The notes below the pieces were generated by a model. It saw only the letters and a program-made list of their open reading frames with translations. It had not been told where the DNA came from and made no database searches. The position numbers and the translations under genes are program-made. A stretch of 35,145 nucleotides of DNA, taken from NCBI RefSeq assembly GCF_900095225.1, contig NZ_LT607441.1, forward strand, positions 1-35,145, given 5' to 3'. The DNA comes from Pseudomonas sp. UMAB-08 (lineage in GTDB: Bacteria; Pseudomonadota; Gammaproteobacteria; Pseudomonadales; Pseudomonadaceae). The number at the start of each line of letters is the position of its first letter. Within the stretch, counting starts at the first letter, position 1. Below are positions 24,061 to 32,284 of the stretch, piece after piece.

Positions 24061-24426
24061 ATGAATAGTCTAGTGCGGAGTATTGCAACACTGACGTTGG
24101 GTGGGTTTCTGGGGATGGGAATGGCCAGCATGGCCCACTCCCAAAGCGCTTCAATGCCTACGGATCGTGACCTCATGCTCGCGGGTGCCAGTTCACCGGG
24201 CATGCTCGACAACAGCAACAATAACCCCTACAACAGCCCCATCCGTCGCGCCAATCCCAATAGTCGGCAAGGCACAGAATCCAGTACTCCTCCGGTGCGC
24301 GGGCCGAACACCGTCCCCAACCCGCGACCTCCGACCCTGGAGAACGGCGGCATTGGCAATGGTTACCCGACCCGCCAGCAACCCTCCGGGGGCGTGAAGA
24401 AAATCCAGCGCGGGGACCTGAATTGA
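24061..24426 (+). CDS. Secreted low-complexity Asn/Pro-rich protein, function unknown
   Basis: The protein has 121 residues from ATG 24061, with GAAGGTAAGCG upstream. The N-terminus ATLTLGGFLGMGMASMAHSQ gives a Sec signal peptide cleaved near AHS-Q. The mature part has no hydrophobic core and is dominated by Asn, Pro, Gly and Ser: MLDNSNNNPYNSPIRRANPN, then GPNTVPNPRPPTLENGGIGN. It is probably disordered in the periplasm. The last codons (ATTGA) overlap the TTG start of the PQQ dehydrogenase, so the two are probably made together. I do not recognise a family; a chaperone or tether for the dehydrogenase is a possible role. Confidence 0.75.
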   Translation: MNSLVRSIATLTLGGFLGMGMASMAHSQSASMPTDRDLMLAGASSPGMLDNSNNNPYNSPIRRANPNSRQGTESSTPPVRGPNTVPNPRPPTLENGGIGNGYPTRQQPSGGVKKIQRGDLN

Positions 24427-25583
24427 ACCGCACACCGCGGAAAACATTGATCGCGACACTCTGCGTCAGCGCCTTGTTCAGCGTGCCCTTGATGGCGTTC
24501 GCTGCTCAATCGCAAAAGCTCAACAGTGAATTGGGGGCGGTCAGTGTCAGTGAGGTGGTGAAAGGTCTGGATCACCCTTGGGCGTTGGCGTTCTTGCCGA
24601 ACAAGCAGGGCATGTTGGTGACCGAGCGGCCAGGCAATCTGCGTATCGTGTCCGCAGACGGCAAATTGTCGAAACCGCTGTCGGGCGTACCGAAGGTCTG
24701 GGCGAAAGGGCAGGGTGGTTTGCTTGATGTAGTGCTGTCCCCCGACTTCGCCAATGACCGTTTGGTTTACGTCTCGTATGCCGAGGGTGGCGGCGAGGGC
24801 GGGACGGCTGGCACGGCTGTCGGTCGTGGCCGGCTCTCCCTCGACATGAGCAGGCTGGAGAGCTTCAACGTGATTTTTCGTCAGGAACCGAAATTGTCGA
24901 CGGGCAATCACTTCGGCTCGCGGATGGTCTTCGACCGCGACGGCTATCTGTTCATCACCTTGGGCGAAAACAACGACCGTCCAACGGCTCAGGATCTGGA
25001 CAAGCTGCAAGGTAAGGTCGTGCGTATCTTCCCCGACGGTAGAGTGCCTGAGGACAATCCCTTTGTCGGGCAGCAAGGGGTACGACCTGAAATCTGGTCC
25101 TATGGCCATCGCAACCCGCAAGGCGCGGCGCTGAACCCCTGGACCGGCGCCCTCTGGACCCATGAGCACGGGCCAAGAGGCGGGGATGAAATCAACATCA
25201 TCGAAGCCGGCAAGAATTACGGCTGGCCGATAGCAACCCACGGCATCGACTACACCTTGCAGCCGATCTCGGAAGCCAAAGGCAAAACCGTAGAAGGCAC
25301 CGTGCCGCCCAGGCATGTCTGGGAAAAATCCCCGGCCATCAGCGGCATGGCGTTCTACGATTCTGATCGCTTCAAGCCTTGGAACCACAACCTGTTTATT
25401 GGCGCGCTGGCAGCGGAGACGTTGATTCGCCTGCAATTCGATGGCGACAAAGTCGTCCATGAGGAGCGTTTGTTGGGCGAGTTGAAAGCACGAATCCGCG
25501 ACGTGCGGATGGGCCCGGATGGGTACCTGTATGTGCTGACAGACTCGGATGACGGGGCGTTGTTGAAGGTGGGGCTGGAGTAA
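24423..25583 (+). CDS. PQQ-dependent aldose sugar dehydrogenase (YliI-like)
   Basis: This 386-residue protein has a Sec signal peptide (LIATLCVSALFSVPLMAFAA). The mature part is a six-bladed beta-propeller of the soluble PQQ glucose/aldose dehydrogenase family. Typical segments are GLDHPWALAFLPNKQGMLVT, FGSRMVFDRDGYLFITLGEN, YGHRNPQGAALNP, HEHGPRGGDEINII and NYGWPIATHGIDY. The His, Arg and Asp residues in these loops bind PQQ and calcium in the family. It oxidises aldose sugars in the periplasm, passing electrons to the respiratory chain. The start is TTG 24423, overlapping the previous stop, with GGGGAC seven bases upstream. A REPIN-like repeat follows the stop codon. Confidence 0.92.
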   Translation: MNRTPRKTLIATLCVSALFSVPLMAFAAQSQKLNSELGAVSVSEVVKGLDHPWALAFLPNKQGMLVTERPGNLRIVSADGKLSKPLSGVPKVWAKGQGGLLDVVLSPDFANDRLVYVSYAEGGGEGGTAGTAVGRGRLSLDMSRLESFNVIFRQEPKLSTGNHFGSRMVFDRDGYLFITLGENNDRPTAQDLDKLQGKVVRIFPDGRVPEDNPFVGQQGVRPEIWSYGHRNPQGAALNPWTGALWTHEHGPRGGDEINIIEAGKNYGWPIATHGIDYTLQPISEAKGKTVEGTVPPRHVWEKSPAISGMAFYDSDRFKPWNHNLFIGALAAETLIRLQFDGDKVVHEERLLGELKARIRDVRMGPDGYLYVLTDSDDGALLKVGLE

Positions 25584-25589
25584 GCCTTT

Positions 25590-25651
25590 TCGCGAATGAA
25601 TGTGCTTCCACAGAATTATGAACAATCTGTGGGCGCGAATTCACTCGCGAA
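25590..25651. repeat. REPIN-like inverted repeat
   Basis: Two REP-like halves face each other: one begins TTCGCGAATGAATGTGCTTC and the other ends GCGCGAATTCACTCGCGAA. They are separated by a short loop, with CCACAGA/TCTGTGG at the inner ends. This is the usual form of Pseudomonas REPINs, which are intergenic, non-coding and mobilised by RAYT transposases. It may stabilise the 3' end of the dehydrogenase transcript. Confidence 0.8.
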
Positions 25652-25698
25652 GCATTGTGTCAGGCGCAGAAAATTGGCCGGGCAGCAATGATGCTCAC

Positions 25699-26004
25699 TC
25701 AGGTATCTTGCTTGTCTTTCAGTACTTCACCTGTCTTGGCGTCCAGGTCTACATCCCATTTGACGCCTTTAGCGTCGACCATTTCGGTTTGGTAGATGTA
25801 GCGACCGTAGGAGCTTTCCAGTTCGGTGCTGTGCAGGGTTGCGCCAGGGTGTTTGACCAGCGCTGCTTTGTTCAGCACTTCGAAGTCCATTACGGTGCCA
25901 GCCTTGTGCAAGCGCACGATTTCATCGGGACCGATATCCGCTTGTGCGAGGCCCGCTACAGCCGTCAGGGCGAGGGTGGCGAACATGGCATTCAAGGTTT
26001 TCAT
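25699..26004 (-). CDS. Exported PepSY-domain protein
   Basis: The protein has 101 residues from ATG 26004, with AAAGGAAAATCC upstream. The signal peptide NAMFATLALTAVAGLAQA is followed by one PepSY domain: EIVRLHKAGTVMDFEVLNKA, HPGATLHSTELESSYGRYIY and VKWDVDLDAKTGEVLKDKQD. PepSY domains in the periplasm are thought to inhibit or regulate proteases or bind metal. In many Pseudomonas such small proteins sit next to a two-component system, but none is present here. It is monocistronic; a GNAT gene lies divergently upstream. Confidence 0.88.
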   Translation of the reverse strand: MKTLNAMFATLALTAVAGLAQADIGPDEIVRLHKAGTVMDFEVLNKAALVKHPGATLHSTELESSYGRYIYQTEMVDAKGVKWDVDLDAKTGEVLKDKQDT

Positions 26005-26205
26005 TGGATTTTCCTTTGGGTTCAACTGTTTGATTGAGTCCAGAGTAACCCCCCAGACTTAATTCAGGCTTAATTGTCTCCGGTTTTCTGAAAATACCTT
26101 CCTGCCATGACGACGGTAACAGGGATATTTCCGTGCAAGGGCAAGCGGCCGCACTCAATCCGCTCGCAGTTGAATGACTTCTCGATAGGGTGTGTGGACA
26201 AGGCA

Positions 26206-26700
26206 ATGATCGAACTCAAACCGGCATTCATCGACGATATACCGCGCCTGTGGGCGCTCAGAACCCGCGCGGTGCGGGTCAGTTGCGCCAGCCATTACTC
26301 GCCGGCACAGATCGACATCTGGAGTGCGACGACCGCGCCAGAGACGTACCTCCGACTGATTGCCAGCCAAGGCGCGTTGATCGCCGAAGAGGATGGCCAA
26401 CTGCGGGGCTATGCGATCCTCGACCTGCAAACCGGTGAAGTCGATGCCATCTTCGTCGACCCGGACCATGGCGGAAAAGGGATCGGTAAGCAATTGCTGC
26501 AGGGCATCGAGGCGCTGGCGTTACAACACGCATTCAGGCGCTTGCACCTGTTTGCCTCGCTGAATGCTGTTGCGTTCTATCAGGCGGCTGGCTTTATCGC
26601 GATCAGGGACGAGGAATACGTCCATCCCAGCGGCATCATCTTGCGCAGTCTGTACATGGAGAAAGTGCTGCCAGAGCCGGCGGTTACGCCGGGGCAGTAA
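26206..26700 (+). CDS. GNAT family N-acetyltransferase
   Basis: The protein has 164 residues from ATG 26206, with AAGG close upstream; a frame starting at 26107 is possible but less likely. The GNAT core is clear: ALIAEEDGQLRGYAILDLQT, VDAIFVDPDHGGKGIGKQLL (acetyl-CoA motif Q/R-x-x-G-x-G/A as GGKGIG), then HLFASLNAVAFYQAAGFIAI. The N-terminal SHYSPAQIDIWSATTAPETY resembles the 'Y...QI..W' segment of PhnO/ElaA-like and MccE-like acetyltransferases. The substrate is unknown. It stands alone in its direction. Confidence 0.88.
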   Translation: MIELKPAFIDDIPRLWALRTRAVRVSCASHYSPAQIDIWSATTAPETYLRLIASQGALIAEEDGQLRGYAILDLQTGEVDAIFVDPDHGGKGIGKQLLQGIEALALQHAFRRLHLFASLNAVAFYQAAGFIAIRDEEYVHPSGIILRSLYMEKVLPEPAVTPGQ

Positions 26701-26745
26701 GAGAGGGGACGACGTCCTTGTCGAAGCGCCTGTGAGGCTCTGTAT

Positions 26746-28914
26746 CTACGAAGCCAAAGCGCTTCTCTCCCGTCCGCTGCTGACTTCAAACTGGCCCACC
26801 AGTTTTTGCAGTTTGTTGGCATTCAGGCGTACGGTTTCCGCGCTGCTTTGCAGCACAACCACGGTCTGGCGCATCTCGCCTGAGGCCAGGTCGACGCGCT
26901 TGATGGTCTTGCCATAATCCAGGCTGCGGTCGCTGAGCTGCTGGATGATGCTGATCATGCTTTCCACCTCATGGTGCAGCTGAGCGTTTTCCGATGAAGC
27001 GTCCTCGGTCGTGCGCAGGTGGTTGTCGACGTCTTGCACGCCGCTTTCCATGAAGGCCACGGCTTGCTGGGTTTCGCTTTGCAGCCCCTCGACCATGTGT
27101 TTAATGTCATCGGCGGCACTGGCGGTTCGGATGGCCAGGCTGCGTACTTCATCGGCGACTACCGCAAAACCACGACCGTGCTCACCGGCGCGAGCGGCTT
27201 CGATGGCGGCATTGAGCGCCAGCAGGTTGGTCTGATTGGTGATGTTGGTGATCAGACCGACGATATTGCTGATCTGCGCCATCCTGCTGTCGAGCAACTG
27301 CACACTGGAAGCCGAGCGCTCGACCACGTCGCGAATCGACTGGGTGCCGACGCGGACCGCCTCAAACTGCTCGCGAGCACGCCGTACCACGTTGTCCATG
27401 GCCTGCTTCATCTGCTCGGCCGTCAATGACGCCTGGTTGATTTCGCCCAGTTGCCCCTCGACGATCAACATCATGCGGTTTACCGCTTCAGCCACTTCGG
27501 TGGAGGTAAAACCGGCTTCCTGGCTGCTGCCGAGCATGAGCGCGTTAGTTTTGCCCATGCTTTTGGAGGCGTGAATCACCTGACCGACCACCGCATCCAG
27601 ATTGTCGATGAAGCTGTTGATCCAGCGGCTCATGTCACCGGTTTCGTCGTTGGCCATCTTCTTGGTATCAAGGCGCTGACGCAGGTTGCCTTCGCCTTCA
27701 GCGATGGTGCGAATCACTTGCGTCATGTCACTCAGGCGCACCGCCAGACGTTTGGGCCCGAACGACGAGAACAGCAGGGCGGTGATCGCCATGCTGAATA
27801 TCTCGATGCCGTCGATTTGCAACTGACCCAGGCCGCTGTAGTGCTGGACCAGATAATTGCAGGTGAACAGGCCGCCCATGGTGGCCAGGTAGGGCTTCAT
27901 CAGGCCGTAGCTCAGAGAGCGGCGCCGATAGACTTCCTCCAGATCGGCTTCACACATCATGCCCCAGCGATCCGCCGAGCCGGGCAACTGGAAGGTCACG
28001 CCTTTGCCAATCACCGGGATGTGCCGGTAGTCGGAATAGCCGGGATAGGTGACGAACAGATTGGAGCCGCTGCGAATGGTTTCGCGCACGCCGGGGTGCA
28101 ATTGTTGAGTGGCGGGATCAATAAAGCGCAATTCGAGCTCGGTGTGACGCTGGATCTGCACCGGGCCCCAAGCCGTGTGTACGCCCGTCTTGAGGTTTTC
28201 CCCGTGGGTAAACGCGTTGTCCTCGAAGCGCGAGCGTGACAGTGCGATACCGGGTTGCAGGGTGCGGTCGAAACCGGCCTTGACCATGAACAGGTAGTTA
28301 TCGCCAGACTCGGGGTAGATATGCCCGGCTTCGCGCTGGATCAAATCCCCAAGCACATCGTTCGGCACCCGTCCGCACAGGCAACCCAGCACTTTGCCAT
28401 CGAGCAAGAGCGGCTGATAGAACATCAGGGTGACTTCGTCATGGAAGCGTGAGGACGACGGGCCAATCTTCAAGGTCAATGGATCGCTGTAGGGGCCGTG
28501 CAAGAAAGGCTTTTTCAGGCCTTCTGCCAGTGCGCGAGGGTCCAGGTCTTTGGCTTTGCAATGCGCCGGCCATGTCGAGGCAAGCACCTCGCCCTGAGTA
28601 TCGACGACAAAAAGCTCGGAAAAGTCTGACGCCTGGCTGAGCTTCTCTACCAGTACCGAGGCGTCGATCCGGGTGAGGTCGCGTGCGACGTTGGTGCTCA
28701 GCTCGCTCAAGTGTTCCCAGTACTCTTGAGCCCAATGCTGGAGCAATTTGACGCGGGTTTCGGCGATTGACTCGAACGTGCCTTCGATTACCGAGTAAGT
28801 GGACTTGTTCATGCGACAGGAGCGCCTCATGGCCAGTTTTCCTGTCTTGCCGAACCAGGGCAGCCAGTGCTTTTCCGCGGTGGATAGCTGCATTGAATCA
28901 CTGTGCAAGGTCAT
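26746..28914 (-). CDS. Methyl-accepting chemotaxis protein with an N-terminal cache-like sensor
   Basis: The protein has 722 residues from ATG 28914, with AAGGAG six bases upstream. Residues about 50-325 form a double-cache-like sensor, with segments FSELFVVDTQGEVLASTWP, VTLMFYQPLLLDGKVLGCLC and GKGVTFQLPGSADRWGMMCE. There is no signal peptide or N-terminal transmembrane helix. A weakly hydrophobic stretch (about 340-390) is followed by a HAMP-like region (LAVRLSDMTQVIRTIAEGEG) and a full signalling domain with tip QTNLLALNAAIEAARAGEHG. The sensor may therefore face the cytosol, an unusual layout. It would signal through CheA/CheW; the ligand is unknown. Confidence 0.88.
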   Translation of the reverse strand: MTLHSDSMQLSTAEKHWLPWFGKTGKLAMRRSCRMNKSTYSVIEGTFESIAETRVKLLQHWAQEYWEHLSELSTNVARDLTRIDASVLVEKLSQASDFSELFVVDTQGEVLASTWPAHCKAKDLDPRALAEGLKKPFLHGPYSDPLTLKIGPSSSRFHDEVTLMFYQPLLLDGKVLGCLCGRVPNDVLGDLIQREAGHIYPESGDNYLFMVKAGFDRTLQPGIALSRSRFEDNAFTHGENLKTGVHTAWGPVQIQRHTELELRFIDPATQQLHPGVRETIRSGSNLFVTYPGYSDYRHIPVIGKGVTFQLPGSADRWGMMCEADLEEVYRRRSLSYGLMKPYLATMGGLFTCNYLVQHYSGLGQLQIDGIEIFSMAITALLFSSFGPKRLAVRLSDMTQVIRTIAEGEGNLRQRLDTKKMANDETGDMSRWINSFIDNLDAVVGQVIHASKSMGKTNALMLGSSQEAGFTSTEVAEAVNRMMLIVEGQLGEINQASLTAEQMKQAMDNVVRRAREQFEAVRVGTQSIRDVVERSASSVQLLDSRMAQISNIVGLITNITNQTNLLALNAAIEAARAGEHGRGFAVVADEVRSLAIRTASAADDIKHMVEGLQSETQQAVAFMESGVQDVDNHLRTTEDASSENAQLHHEVESMISIIQQLSDRSLDYGKTIKRVDLASGEMRQTVVVLQSSAETVRLNANKLQKLVGQFEVSSGRERSALAS

Positions 28915-29231
28915 GCCGGACTCCTTAAACAACGGCATCAAAGATGCCGGCGAACACGCAAGGACCGAGCCATTCCGTGAAATAAGTGTTTTTTTTACAG
29001 AAATACAGGCTTATTAGCCGTTTTATGGCGCTTTACCCTATTTAAGTGTCGTTTTTGTGCTCTATAGAAGTGCGCTTTCTGATAAGCGTGCCCGGCAGAG
29101 GGCGCAGCCCATCACGTGCACTTTGCTATGCTTCGTGTCCTGCGCCCGGGCGAAAAGCGTCGCGTGACAGTTTCAAAGGAGCGGCCTGTCGTGACGGTCG
29201 AGCCTTAATCACTTCACGTTCTGGATTGCTC
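28915..29231. other. Intergenic region between the divergent chemoreceptor and MFS genes
   Basis: This 317-bp stretch contains the divergent promoters and a perfect hairpin at 28933-28949 (CGGCATC, AAA, GATGCCG) immediately upstream of the chemoreceptor ribosome site. I could not place a sigma-28 box with correct spacing. Confidence 0.5.
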
Positions 29232-30551
29232 ATGACAGCCATTATCCGACCACGCCTCCAGCCGCTGTCCCGGGCGGACTACACAACCCTGGGCCTTGCG
29301 GCGCTGGGTGGGGCGCTGGAAATCTATGACTTCATCATCTTTGTGTTCTTCGCGCTGACCTTGAGTCAGCTGTTTTTTCCGCCTGACATGCCTGAATGGC
29401 TGCGCTTGCTGCAAAGCTTCGGCATTTTCGTCACCGGTTACCTGGCGCGGCCGCTGGGCGGCATCCTGATGGCGCACTTCGCTGACCGATTGGGCCGCAA
29501 GCGCGTGTTCAGCCTGAGCATTTTATTGATGGCACTGCCATGCCTGCTGATCGGGGTGATGCCGACCTATGCCCAGATCGGTTACTGGGCGCCGCTGATT
29601 CTGTTGGCTCTGCGTATCCTGCAAGGCGCCGCAGTGGGTGGCGAGGTCCCGAGCGCCTGGGTGTTCGTCGCCGAGCATGCGCCCAGAGGCCATCGTGGCT
29701 ATGCGTTGGGCGTGCTACAAGCCGGGCTGACGTTTGGCTATTTGCTGGGCGCGCTGACGGCGACCTGGCTGGCGCAGGTGTTCAGCCCTGCGGAAATTCT
29801 CGATTACGCCTGGCGCATTCCGTTTTTGCTGGGCGGCGTGTTTGGCGTGGTGGGTGTCTGGCTTCGGCGCTGGTTGAGCGAAACCCCGGTGTTCATGGCC
29901 CTGCAGGCCCAGCGTGAAGCCCAGCCCGAGTTTCCGTTGCGAGCGGTGCTGCGCGAGCATCGCCAGGCATTATTACCTGCGGCGTTGCTGACGTGCGTGC
30001 TGACCTCTGCGGTGGTGGTGCTGGTGGTGATCACCCCGACAGTGATGCAGCAACGATTCGGCATGACCGCCAGCCACACGTTCGCCCTGAGCGCTCTGGG
30101 GATTGTTTTTCTGAACATCGGCTGCGTCCTGGCCGGTCTGGTAGTGGATCGTTTCGGCGCCTGGCGCGGCGTGGTGCTGTACAGCCTGCTGTTGCCGCTG
30201 GGGATCGCATTGTTGTATGCCTGCCTGATTGGCGGCTGGCTCTCCCCCGGCCTTGCCTATGCCATCGCGGGGTTGTCCTGCGGCATCGTCGGCGTGGTGC
30301 CGTCGGTAATGGTCGGGCTGTTCCCGGCGCATATCCGTGTGTCGGGTATTTCCTTCACCTACAATATTGCCTACGCACTCTGGGCCAGTACCACGCCGTT
30401 GATGTTGATCGCACTGATCCCGTGGAGCCCGTGGGTATGCGTAGGTTATTGCGCAATCATGGGTGTCGTGGGTGTGCTGACGGCGACTTTTTTCGGCCTG
30501 CATCGAGGCGTTGAAGTTGATGGTGTCATGGCAGTAAGAGCCGCACGCTGA
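29232..30551 (+). CDS. MFS transporter, metabolite:proton symporter type
   Basis: The protein has 439 residues from ATG 29232; an upstream extension of this frame to 29046 lacks membrane segments and is not believed. It has twelve hydrophobic helices. The loop-2 signature ADRLGRKRVFSLSILLM and the loop near helix 4-5 (LQGAAVGGEVPSAWVFVAEH) match the metabolite:H+ symporter (ProP/ShiA/KgtP-like) group of the major facilitator superfamily. A 'GGALEIYDFIIF' start is also typical of that group. It probably imports an organic acid, betaine or similar compound across the inner membrane. The substrate cannot be read from the sequence. It stands alone. Confidence 0.9.
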   Translation: MTAIIRPRLQPLSRADYTTLGLAALGGALEIYDFIIFVFFALTLSQLFFPPDMPEWLRLLQSFGIFVTGYLARPLGGILMAHFADRLGRKRVFSLSILLMALPCLLIGVMPTYAQIGYWAPLILLALRILQGAAVGGEVPSAWVFVAEHAPRGHRGYALGVLQAGLTFGYLLGALTATWLAQVFSPAEILDYAWRIPFLLGGVFGVVGVWLRRWLSETPVFMALQAQREAQPEFPLRAVLREHRQALLPAALLTCVLTSAVVVLVVITPTVMQQRFGMTASHTFALSALGIVFLNIGCVLAGLVVDRFGAWRGVVLYSLLLPLGIALLYACLIGGWLSPGLAYAIAGLSCGIVGVVPSVMVGLFPAHIRVSGISFTYNIAYALWASTTPLMLIALIPWSPWVCVGYCAIMGVVGVLTATFFGLHRGVEVDGVMAVRAAR

Positions 30552-30760
30552 GGACCTTTCGAGGCAACCGAATGCGTCATAAAATAAGGCATCAGTGAGC
30601 AGCGACGTCGGGAGGCAGAAACCGCCTCGACCGACAGGCCCTCCTTAAAGACGGCCAGCTGCGTCTGATCTGCCGCAACGAACGGACGTGGTCTTCAGTT
30701 GACCAAGCGGCGTACCTGTCTTTGTAAGCCGAACCTATCTTCGTAAAAAGGAGAATGGAC

Positions 30761-31231
30761 ATGAGCGTCAAAGCAATCCCGGAGGGCTTCCATAGCCTGA
30801 CCGTGTACATGGGCGTCAAAGATGCAGCCAAGGCCATCGAGTTTTACAAAAAGGCATTTGGCGCCACTGAGAATTTCCACCTCAATAACCCGGACGGTAA
30901 AGTCGGGCACGCTGACATTCAGATCGGTGATTCCAGGCTGATGCTCGCCGATCCGTGTGATCAGGGCGGGTTCAACAGCGCCGATCCGATGAGTAAAACT
31001 CCATTTGGCATGTACCTGTATGTGACCGACGTCGACACGCAATTCAAGCGCGCCGTCGAGGCAGGGGCCACGGTCGTGAGTGAGGTCAAGGATCAGTTTT
31101 ACGGTGACCGTTCTGGCGCGGTGAGAGATCCTTTTGGACACTTGTGGTTCATCGCTACCCACAAGGAAGACCTGACGCCCGAGCAAATCGGCAAGCGTGC
31201 CGAAGTGGCCTTCAAACAAATGCAGGCCTGA
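30761..31231 (+). CDS. VOC (glyoxalase/bleomycin-resistance) family protein, PhnB-like
   Basis: The protein has 156 residues. ATG 30761 is preferred because AAGGAG at 30748-30753 stands seven bases upstream; ATG 30755 is only one base from it. The VOC pattern is visible: GFHSLTVYMGVKDAAKAIEF, YKKAFGATENFHL, HADIQIGDSRLMLADPC, then GMYLYVTDVDTQFKRAVEAG and SGAVRDPFGHLWFIATHKED. This arrangement matches PhnB-like small VOC proteins. The family binds metal and includes lyases, dioxygenases and resistance proteins; here the reaction is unknown. It is cytosolic and monocistronic. Confidence 0.9.
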   Translation: MSVKAIPEGFHSLTVYMGVKDAAKAIEFYKKAFGATENFHLNNPDGKVGHADIQIGDSRLMLADPCDQGGFNSADPMSKTPFGMYLYVTDVDTQFKRAVEAGATVVSEVKDQFYGDRSGAVRDPFGHLWFIATHKEDLTPEQIGKRAEVAFKQMQA

Positions 31232-31554
31232 CGGTCCCCGCAATACTCAGCACGTCGCCAGTCTGACCTCCGTCAGCTCGGCGTGCTGGCCTGCGACATC
31301 CCTCGGCAAACCGCCATGCTCGACAACAGAAGTGCTGTTTTGTTACAGCGTTATTTGTAACAGATGATTGTAATTATCATTCCTGAAGTTTATTCTGCCT
31401 GTCTATACAACTGATATCGAAATGCTTCTGCGCGTTGAGGGTTTACCCGGTGGGGTAAATGATCGATGAGGATTTTTTTTGCGCAGATTTTATGTGCGGC
31501 GTTAGTGTTTGACCTACGTGTTAGGTCCTATTTTATTGTAGGAATATTCTCTAA
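31232..31554. other. AT-richer intergenic region with inverted repeats and a Fur-box-like site
   Basis: TGTTACA-8-TGTAACA (31341-31362) is a perfect inverted repeat. A Fur-box-like site directly adjoins it at 31365-31379. TTTACCC-GGTG-GGGTAAA (31442-31459) forms a perfect hairpin, with a run of eight T 13 nt further on. No gene was recognised. Confidence 0.5.
31365..31379. promoter_or_regulatory. Fur-box-like 7-1-7 inverted repeat
   Basis: TGATTGT-A-ATTATCA agrees with the 7-1-7 Fur core TGATAATnATTATCA at 12 of 14 positions, with the right half perfect. It lies about 190 bp upstream of the earliest plausible start of the LuxR-type gene. Iron control is possible but not proven. Confidence 0.45.
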
Positions 31555-31923
31555 GTGCCAAGTGCTGTAGCGAACAGTCGTAAAAATATGTCTGGTATTT
31601 ATTTGTGCGAAAACATTCTAAATAAATGGGTCGATGTGCCGACTTACTGTTTAAGGTCAAGAAAGGAGGCGGTAAGACGCTTTCTGTCTGTGTGTGTCGG
31701 ATGCTCAATAATAAAAGGCTTGAAACCTATGCGGGTAACACGGAGAGAGCGTGATGTCCTGTCCCTTCTGCTGCGCGGTAAAACCAACAAGCAAATCGCG
31801 GAGGCCCTTGGTATCAGCGGCTACACCGCTCGTGATCATGTCTCGTCTCTGCTGAAAAAAAATGGAGTCAAGACCCGTGCAGCGTTAATGGCGCAGTATA
31901 TGTCCAAACAAGATTCAAAATAA
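31555..31923 (+). CDS. Orphan LuxR-type helix-turn-helix regulator, short form
   Basis: The last ~64 residues form a GerE/LuxR DNA-binding domain: VTRRERDVLSLLLRGKTNKQ, then IAEALGISGYTARDHVSSLL, then KKNGVKTRAALMAQYMSK. The conserved Glu, the 'NKQIAxxLxIS' helix and the 'TxxxHVxxLLxKxxVxxR' recognition helix are all present. No receiver or autoinducer domain precedes it. The start is uncertain: GTG 31555 (122 residues, AGGA eleven bases upstream) or ATG 31729 (64 residues, AAGG ten bases upstream). The N-terminal 58 residues of the longer form look non-native (Cys/Lys/Arg-rich), so the short form may be the real product. The gene is AT-richer than its neighbours. Confidence 0.72.
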   Translation: MPSAVANSRKNMSGIYLCENILNKWVDVPTYCLRSRKEAVRRFLSVCVGCSIIKGLKPMRVTRRERDVLSLLLRGKTNKQIAEALGISGYTARDHVSSLLKKNGVKTRAALMAQYMSKQDSK

Positions 31924-31932
31924 CCGTGACCC

Positions 31933-31946
31933 CCTACATCTGTAGG
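31933..31946. promoter_or_regulatory. Palindrome CCTACA-TC-TGTAGG just after the LuxR-type gene
   Basis: The arms are perfect and start 10 bp after the stop codon. There is no T run, so it looks more like an operator than a terminator. Its symmetry is similar in type to LuxR-family half-sites. Confidence 0.4.
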
Positions 31947-32029
31947 ATTGTGTGTGAAGTCAGGGTGTTCATAATACTAATCGCTGAATCCATATCGGGC
32001 GTTGTGACGGTCTGAGTGCGGGTCGGTGC

Positions 32030-32047
32030 TATTGACGATCGTCAATA
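32030..32047. promoter_or_regulatory. 18-bp perfect palindrome upstream of the unknown gene at 32285
   Basis: TATTGACGATCGTCAATA is perfectly palindromic with no spacer. It lies about 240 bp before the GTG start of the next gene. A dimeric regulator site is the simplest reading. Confidence 0.5.
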
Positions 32048-32284
32048 TTAGTTATCAATTTACTGTTTGGAGTGTGTTTATCTTGGCAGGCATTCGGCTG
32101 CCTTGAATAAGCGTTAATACTCACATTGTCGACTAACGATAATGGCGTGTGTTGAACGCGTATTTACTTATTCACTCGCAGGGTCGAGGGTGTTTCTTTG
32201 CTGGTCGGCAGCAGTGGGACAATGAGTGAATGCAAAGAAATACAAAATCAGGACGTCTTCTTAATAACAAGTGGAGTAACCCTC

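Larger units (their letters stand above)
31924..32284. other. AT-rich intergenic region with two perfect palindromes
   Basis: This 361-bp stretch separates the LuxR-type gene from the unknown gene at 32285. It contains CCTACA-TC-TGTAGG and an 18-bp palindrome, listed separately. No gene was recognised. Confidence 0.5.

Noticed and set aside
24363..25625. 420-codon frame antisense to the PQQ dehydrogenase
   Set aside because: The plus-strand beta-propeller motifs are unambiguous.
27451..28239. 262-codon plus-strand frame under the chemoreceptor gene
   Set aside because: Antisense shadow of a well-supported chemoreceptor.
28990..29030. Sigma-28 (FliA) promoter for the chemoreceptor gene
   Set aside because: TAAA and GCTAATAA are present on the minus strand, but the gap is 13 nt rather than the 15 expected, and the -10 box has a mismatch.
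31442..31480. Small RNA terminator downstream of the Fur-like site
   Set aside because: The eight-T run is 13 nt away from the hairpin, too far for an intrinsic terminator.
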